64,000 nucleotides of DNA from Homoserinibacter gongjuensis (GTDB lineage Bacteria; Actinomycetota; Actinomycetes; Actinomycetales; Microbacteriaceae): assembly GCF_030161875.1 (NCBI RefSeq), contig NZ_BSVA01000001.1, positions 3,224,001 to 3,288,000 of the forward strand, written 5' to 3'. This document shows positions 58,601 to 64,000 of this stretch, piece by piece. Each line of letters starts with the position of its first letter. Position 1 is the first letter of the stretch. The position numbers and the translations under genes are program-made. The notes below the pieces were generated by a model. It was not told where the DNA came from. It saw only the letters and a program-made list of their open reading frames with translations, and did no database searches.

Positions 58601-61600
58601 ATGCGGCAGCACGCGGGCGTGTTCGGCTCCCTGCTCGTGGTCGCGGCGATCGTCAGCGGTCTTGCGCTCGGTGTGCTCGCCCTCATCGACCGCGCCGCGG
58701 CCGCGGGCGTGCGCGGCGAGCTGGCGACGCACACGGGCGAGGACGCGGCACTGCGCCTGTCGCTGCTGCTCACGACCGAGGAGACGGCCGCGGATGCCGC
58801 GGTGCGCGGGCTGCTCGCCGACGCGTTCCAGCGCGACGGCGCGCCGATCCCGGTGAGCGTGCAGCACGAGGTGCGCACGACGCTCGGGGTGCCCGTGGAG
58901 CGCCTCGACACGACGGGGCTCGAGGGAGAGGATGCGACGGCGAGCATCGTCGCGGCGACCATCCCCGATCTCGCATCCGCGGCGACGCTCGTCGCGGGCG
59001 CCTGGGGCGACGGCGCGGACGAGGCCACGCTGCAGGCCGACGCCGCGGCCGCTCTGGGACTCGCGGTCGGCGACCGCCTCGAGCTGGCCGGACGCGAGCT
59101 CACGCTCGTGGGCATCTGGCGCGTCACCGACGGCCTCGCGGCGCGCTGGGTCGGCGATGCGCTCACCATCCGCGGCACCGACGACGCACGCCTGCCGTCG
59201 TTCGGGCTGCTCATCGTCGACGACGCCGTCTGGCCGAGTCTCGCCGAGGAACGCCGCGACGTCTGGACGATCGTGCCGGGCACCGACCTCGAGGCCGCCG
59301 ACCTCGCGCCCGTCGTGGTGGCCTGGGAGGGCATCGAGGCCGGCGTCAAGGGGCTCGGAGTCGGTCGGAGCTTCGAGAAGAGCGGCCACTTCGCCCTCAC
59401 GGCGCGCGAACTCGACCGGAACGTGCGCGCGCTCGACGCGATCGGTCCGGCGTCGCTGCTGCTCGTCGCGATGATCGCACTCGTGACGTTCATCGAGCTC
59501 GGCCGCCTGCTCACCGAGGTGCGCACCCGCGAACTCGGTCTGCTGTGGGCCCGGGGGCGACGCCGCGCGAAGTGGCCGTCGCGACTGCCGCCGAGACGGC
59601 GTTCACCGCGCTGCTCGGCGTCGGCATCGGGGCCGGCGCCGCGGCGGCCCTGGTGGCTCTCGGCGATCCGAACGGGTTCGCACGGCTGGGTGCGAGTTGG
59701 TGGGCGATCCCGGCAGGAGTCGCGGCGGCCGCCGTGCTCGCGGTCGCGGTGCAGTCCTTCCTCGGCACCCGCCGCGCCTCCCGCCCCGACGATCCGGCAC
59801 GCGCCGGGCGGGGTCAACGGATCGCGGGCGCGGGCGTCGCGGTGCTCGTGGTGCTCGGCGCGGTGCTCGCCACCTGGCAGTTGCGGCTCTACGGCTCTCC
59901 CGTCACCCCCGACGCGGCGGGGGGCAGCTCAGTCGACGCGATCGCCGTGAGCGCCCCGGCCCTCGTCGTCGTCTCGCTCGTGCTGGGCGCACTGCTGCTG
60001 TTCCCGCGCATCGCGTCGCTCGCCGAGCGTGGGGTCGCCCGCCGTCCGCAGACGGGCGTGCTCGCGGCCCGCAGCGTGGCGCGCCGCCTCGCGCTCGCGG
60101 CGACCCCCATCGCGCTCGTCGCCCTCGCGGCATCGCAGCTCATCATCGCGGCCGGCTTCGCCGGGTCGTGGGAGCGCTCCCAAGCCCAGTCTCATGCGCT
60201 CCGCTCGGGAAGCGAGCTGCGCGTGGACGCTGGCCCCTCGGGCTTCAGCGAGAGCCAGCTCACCGCGCTCTCGGGGGTCGTGGGCGTGACGCGGCTCGCC
60301 GCGGTGGCCTCCGACACGCTCGACATGGGAGATGCCGACGTGCGCCTCCTCGGGGTATCCGCCGAGGCGGTGGGCGACCTCACGCTGGCCGGAGACGGCA
60401 CGATCGATCCCGCGGCGCTCGCCGACGGCATCCGCGTCGACCCGCTCGGCGCACTGCTGCCCAGCGGCGGGCACGCCCTCACCCTTCGGCTCGTGCCGGA
60501 CCAGCCGCTCGTGCTGGACGACGTGGCGGTCTGGGTGCAGACCGACGACGGTGTGCTGCGCCGATCCGCGGCCACGGCCGATGCCGGCGACAGCTACACG
60601 GCGCCCCTGCCTGCGGCCCCCTCAGGCGCCGCCTGGCGGATCGTCGCCATCGACCTCACCGTGCCGTTCGTGCCCGACAAGGACGACGAGCCCGACGGCA
60701 TCCAGGTGAGCCTCGCCACGGCAGCGGTCGACGGCACGCCCGTCGAGCTCGTCGGCTGGCGCGGCGTCGAGATCGCCGAGCGCGTGCCGCTCATCGCGGT
60801 CGGCACGAGCGGCGCGGTCGTCGACCCCGGCACCTCCGCACGGCTCCTGACGCCGACGGGAGTGGCCGCAGCTCGCGTCGTGGTCTCGCGGGTGCTCGCC
60901 GAGACGATGAGCGCCGGGATCGGCTCCGAGCTGAGCCTGCCGCTGCGGAACGTGAACCTGCGCGTGACGATCTCGGCGATCGTCGACGGCATCCCGGGGT
61001 CCGACCGCAGCGACGCGGTGCTGATCGATGCCCGCGCTCTCGAACTCGAGCTGTTGCGCAGCGAGGTGCAGCCGGCACCCGCCGAGCTCGCCTGGATCGG
61101 GGCGCAGGACCCCGCGGCTGCGGGACGCGCGATCGTCGCGGCCCTCGACGGCTCCGTGCGCGCCGAGGTGGCCTCGCACGATCCGCTGGGCGAGATGCTC
61201 GCGACCTCGTCGCTCGTGCTGTGGGTGACGGCGATCGGCTCGGTCGTGCTCGCGCTCGCCGCGCTCGGCGCCGTGGTCGGCGCCCAATTGCGCTCGCGTC
61301 GTGACGAGACGGCCGTGCTGCGCGCGCTCGGGTTCTCGGCCCGCCAGCAGGGTGCCCTGCGGCGGCGCGAGCTGCTCGCGGTCGTGGGATTCGGCGCGCT
61401 CGCAGGCCTCGTGGCGGGCGCCCTCGTGGTGATCGTCGTGATCGCCGTCTTCGTGCGCGCCGCCGTGCCGGGCTCCTATCTGGGCATCCCCACCGAGGTC
61501 GCCCTCGACATCCCGCTGCTCGGGGGCGCCCTCGTCTGCTTCGCGGCCCTCGTGCTCGCCTTCGTCGCCGGCTACGGGGCGCTCGTGACACGGCAGGGCC

Positions 61601-61632
61601 GCATCGCCCGCGTTCCGGAGGATGCCAGATGA
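58601..61632 (+). CDS. FtsX-like ABC transporter permease, large (one apparent frameshift)
   Basis: About 1010 residues with two FtsX-type modules. The first helix (FGSLLVVAAIVSGLALGVLA) is followed by a large extracytoplasmic domain, helices around residues 285-450, a second extracytoplasmic domain and a C-terminal three-helix FtsX unit (LVLWVTAIGSVVLALAALGA, then RRDETAVLRALGFSARQQGA, the coupling segment). The frame breaks at GGGGG 59553-59557; one added G joins GLLWARG to ATPREVAVATAAET. ATG 58601 is my start, but GGAGG at 58573-58577 suggests a start nearer 58583, where only CTG is in frame; a -10 TACTCT near 58539 fits either. Four-base overlap with the next permease. Confidence 0.83.
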
Positions 61633-63779
61633 GCGCGCTCTCCACCGCCGGGCTGCTGCGCGCGCACCTCCGTTCCGGACTCGGGGCCGCGGCGCTCACG
61701 GCAACGCTCGTCGCCGTCACGGTGTTCGTCGCGGCGGCCGTGCCGAGCGCCCTCGCGGCCCTCACGACGGCGCAGTTGCAGCATGCGGCATCCGAGCTCT
61801 CGACGGCGCGCCGTGACCTCACGGCATCGGGGCCCTCGGGCCCCGCTTCGCCGAGCTGGTCACCGCGACCAACACGATCGCCGACATCACCGACCAGGTC
61901 GAGATCTTCCCGCGCCAATACGGCGAGCCGCTCGAGAGCGTGCTCGGTGCGGGCGAGTGGGTGGGGGTGACGCGCCTGTTCACCGCGAACCCGGAGGACC
62001 CCGCCCCGGGGGCGCCGTCGATCTCGGTGAACCTCGCGATCGACCCTGCGTGGCAGCAGCGCGTGCGCATCGTCGAGGAAGCGCCCCGGAGGCGTGGAGC
62101 GGCACGCTCGGCTCCCGCGACGAACCGCGCCCGCCGGTGCCTGTCGCCGTCTCCGCCGGCTTCGTGAAGAACGCGGGAGTCGCCCTGGGCGACCTGCTCG
62201 ACTACAACGGCGAACGACTCGAGATCGCGGCGGTCTACGAGCCACTCGACGCCGACGCAGGCTACTGGGCCCACGCTCCGCTGCTGGGCGCGCCCATCGT
62301 GACGCCCCCACCGGGCTATTCCGTCACGGCGTCGCTGTATGTCGACCCGGGCACCGTGCAGGGTCTCTCCACATGGTTCAACTCGGCGAGCGTCACTGCC
62401 TGGTGGCCATCGCGGGTCGGCACCGTGACGGCCGCCAACGCGAGCGAGATCGTCCGGGCATTCCACGACACCCCGTCCTACGGGCGCGTCGTCATCTCCC
62501 AGACCGAGCTCACGCTCACGAGCGATCTGCCGCATGCCCTCGAGGTGGCATCCGCACGGATGCAGTTCGTGCTCGCGCTGCTCGCCCTCGTGGCAGCCGG
62601 GCCGCTGGGTGTCGTCTTCGCCGTCGACGCGCAGGCGGCGCAAGCGGTGCTCACCCGGCGACGGCCCGCCCTCGCGCTCGCGTCGGCGCGCGGCGCCTCC
62701 GGTCGGCAGCTGCGCACGGCGATGGCGATCGAGGGGCTGCTCATCGGCCTGCCCGCCGCCGGGATCGCCTACCTCGCCACGAGGCTGCTCTTCCCGGGGG
62801 ACTTCACCGCGGCGGGGCTCGCACTCGCGATCGTGTTCGGGCTCGCTCCCGCCGTGCTGCTCGCCGCTCTCACCCCCACGCGCCTGGGCCGCGGCGAGCG
62901 CACGGATGTCTCCCTGCGGTCCCGCAGCGGCGTGCGCTGGGTCGTCGAGGTCGCGGCGGTGGGCCTCGCGGCCCTCGCCGTCTTCCTGCTGTTCCGACGC
63001 GGGTTCGCCGAGGCATCCGCCGAGGTGGGCATCGACCCGCTGCTGGCCGCCGTGCCCCTGCTGCTGGCGATCGCCGGATGCGTCATCGCGTTGCGCATCT
63101 ACCCCGCGCTCCTGCTGCTCGTGCACCGCATCGCGCGCACGACCGCGCACGCCGTTCCCCTGCTCGGGGCCGCGCGCGCGGTGCGCACTCCCGCGCTGGG
63201 GTTCGCCACCGGCTTCTCCTCCTCGTGGGGGTGTCGATCTCGGTGTTCTCGACGGGCATCGCCACGACGATCCGTGCGGCGATCGCGCAGGCACTGCTGC
63301 TGCCCTCCGCCGACAACGAGACGTTCCTCTCGCTCACCCAGCAGCCCGTCATGACGGGACTCACCGTCATGCTGCTGCTCGCCGCGATCGTCGCCACCCT
63401 GCTCGGCGCGCTCGCCGTCGTGCTCGGCTCGATCGCGGCATCCGAACCCCGCAACCGCCTGCTGGGAGTCGCGCGCGTGCTCGGCTTCTCGCCGCGTCAG
63501 CTCGGGGCGCTCGTCGGATGGGAGCTCGCCCCTCTCGCGATCGTCGCGATCGCGGTGGGCGCGGTCGTCGGCGCCGCCGAGTTGCAGCTCGTTCTCGGTG
63601 CGCTCGACCTGCGGCCGTTCCTCGGCACGACCGATGCCGTCGCCCCCGTTCTCGACCCGCTGTGGGTCGCCGGCGTGATCGCCGTCTTCACCGTCGTCGT
63701 GCTCGTGGCGGGTTTCGTCACGGCCGCGATCGCTCGCCGGATGAGCCCCGTGAGCAGCATCAAGATGGGAGCCGAATGA
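61629..63779 (+). CDS. FtsX-like ABC transporter permease, second (three apparent frameshifts)
   Basis: Same architecture as its neighbour: first helix [20 protein letters not shown], a large outer domain, several central helices and a C-terminal unit ending [20 protein letters not shown]. The coupling segment is [20 protein letters not shown]. Breaks: CCCC 61841-61844 (SGPSGP to [10 protein letters not shown]), CCCC 62084-62087 (RIVEEAP to [10 protein letters not shown]) and near 63216 (FATGF to [13 protein letters not shown]). Three added bases give 717 residues. ATG 61629 overlaps the previous stop and its own stop overlaps the ATPase start. The pair probably forms a heterodimer of the MacB-like type. 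Confidence 0.83.
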
Positions 63780-64000
63780 CCGCGCAGATCCGATGCGCCG
63801 ACCTGGTGCGCATCTACACCGCCGTCGGCGTCGAGGTGCAGGCCCTTCAGGGCCTCACGCTCGACGTTGAGAAGGGTGAGCTGACCGCCATCGTCGGGGC
63901 CTCCGGCTCCGGCAAGTCGACGCTGCTCGGCATCCTCTCGGGGCTCGACACGCCCACCGCAGGCCGCGCCCAGGTGGCCGACCACGACCTGCTCACCATG
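63776..64000 (+). CDS. ABC transporter ATPase (N-terminus only)
   Basis: First 75 codons of an ATPase that runs past the window end. [20 protein letters not shown] is the LolD/MacB-type opening and [20 protein letters not shown] contains Walker A. ATG 63776 overlaps the second permease stop. It should power the two FtsX-like permeases. The rest is not in the window. Confidence 0.92.
   Translation, partial: MTAQIRCADLVRIYTAVGVEVQALQGLTLDVEKGELTAIVGASGSGKSTLLGILSGLDTPTAGRAQVADHDLLTM

Overview
The window is 64 kb of very GC-rich actinobacterial chromosome, most likely from the family Microbacteriaceae. That placement is an inference from base composition, many GTG and TTG starts, TANNNT-type -10 boxes, a C50-carotenoid cluster, a translational ileS T-box, and the rplU-rpmA-obgE-proB-proA-nadD-rsfS order. 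I see no prophage, transposase gene, CRISPR array or rRNA. It reads as core chromosome with small accessory loci.

Layout. 1-2.4 kb: divergent sugar locus (lipoprotein, LacI regulator, PfkB kinase). 2.4-12.5 kb: luciferase-like oxidoreductase, DHA2-type exporter, DipZ-like thiol-disulfide protein, NERD protein, HIT hydrolase, NarL-type two-component pair, acyltransferase-3 membrane protein and a hypothetical. 12.5-13.9 kb: uracil/xanthine permease. 14.0-22.4 kb: MarR/CrtR-like repressor divergent from idi-crtE-crtB-crtI-crtYe-crtYf-crtEb-mmpL, a C50 carotenoid operon with a palindromic operator between them. 22.4-24.1 kb: pyrimidine-dimer glycosylase, TetR regulator, tRNA-Ala(GGC), rsfS. 24.1-31.7 kb, minus strand: proline-rich membrane protein, nadD, small membrane protein, proA, proB, obgE, rpmA, rplU. 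31.7-37 kb: membrane protein, DUF4031 protein, RNase E/G, and a VKOR/DsbA-like pair. 37-43.6 kb, minus strand: a tightly overlapping ileS-folC-DUF4233-ndk-phosphatase operon behind an isoleucine T-box. 43.6-52.2 kb: DUF1648 protein with GntR regulator, proline-rich membrane protein, valS, GNAT, methyltransferase and M3 peptidase. 52.2-57.1 kb: iron-siderophore uptake operon under a DtxR/IdeR-like box. 57.1-64 kb: MFS exporter divergent from an FtsX-type ABC operon cut by the window end.

Two things dominate the reading. First, 19 genes, including valS, are broken by about 27 apparent single-base deletions, almost all in G or C homopolymers. Restoring one base each gives full-length family members whose lengths are again multiples of three. 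This looks like uncorrected sequencing error, and the affected genes should be treated as probably intact in the organism. Second, a short REP-like palindrome (GGTTGAGGAGC...GTCTCGAAACC) recurs at five places. One copy sits inside the ileS T-box leader and one lies in frame inside valS, so two aminoacyl-tRNA synthetase loci carry it. Other repeat families lie between proA and proB, after the PfkB kinase, and at the 3' end of the DUF1648 gene.
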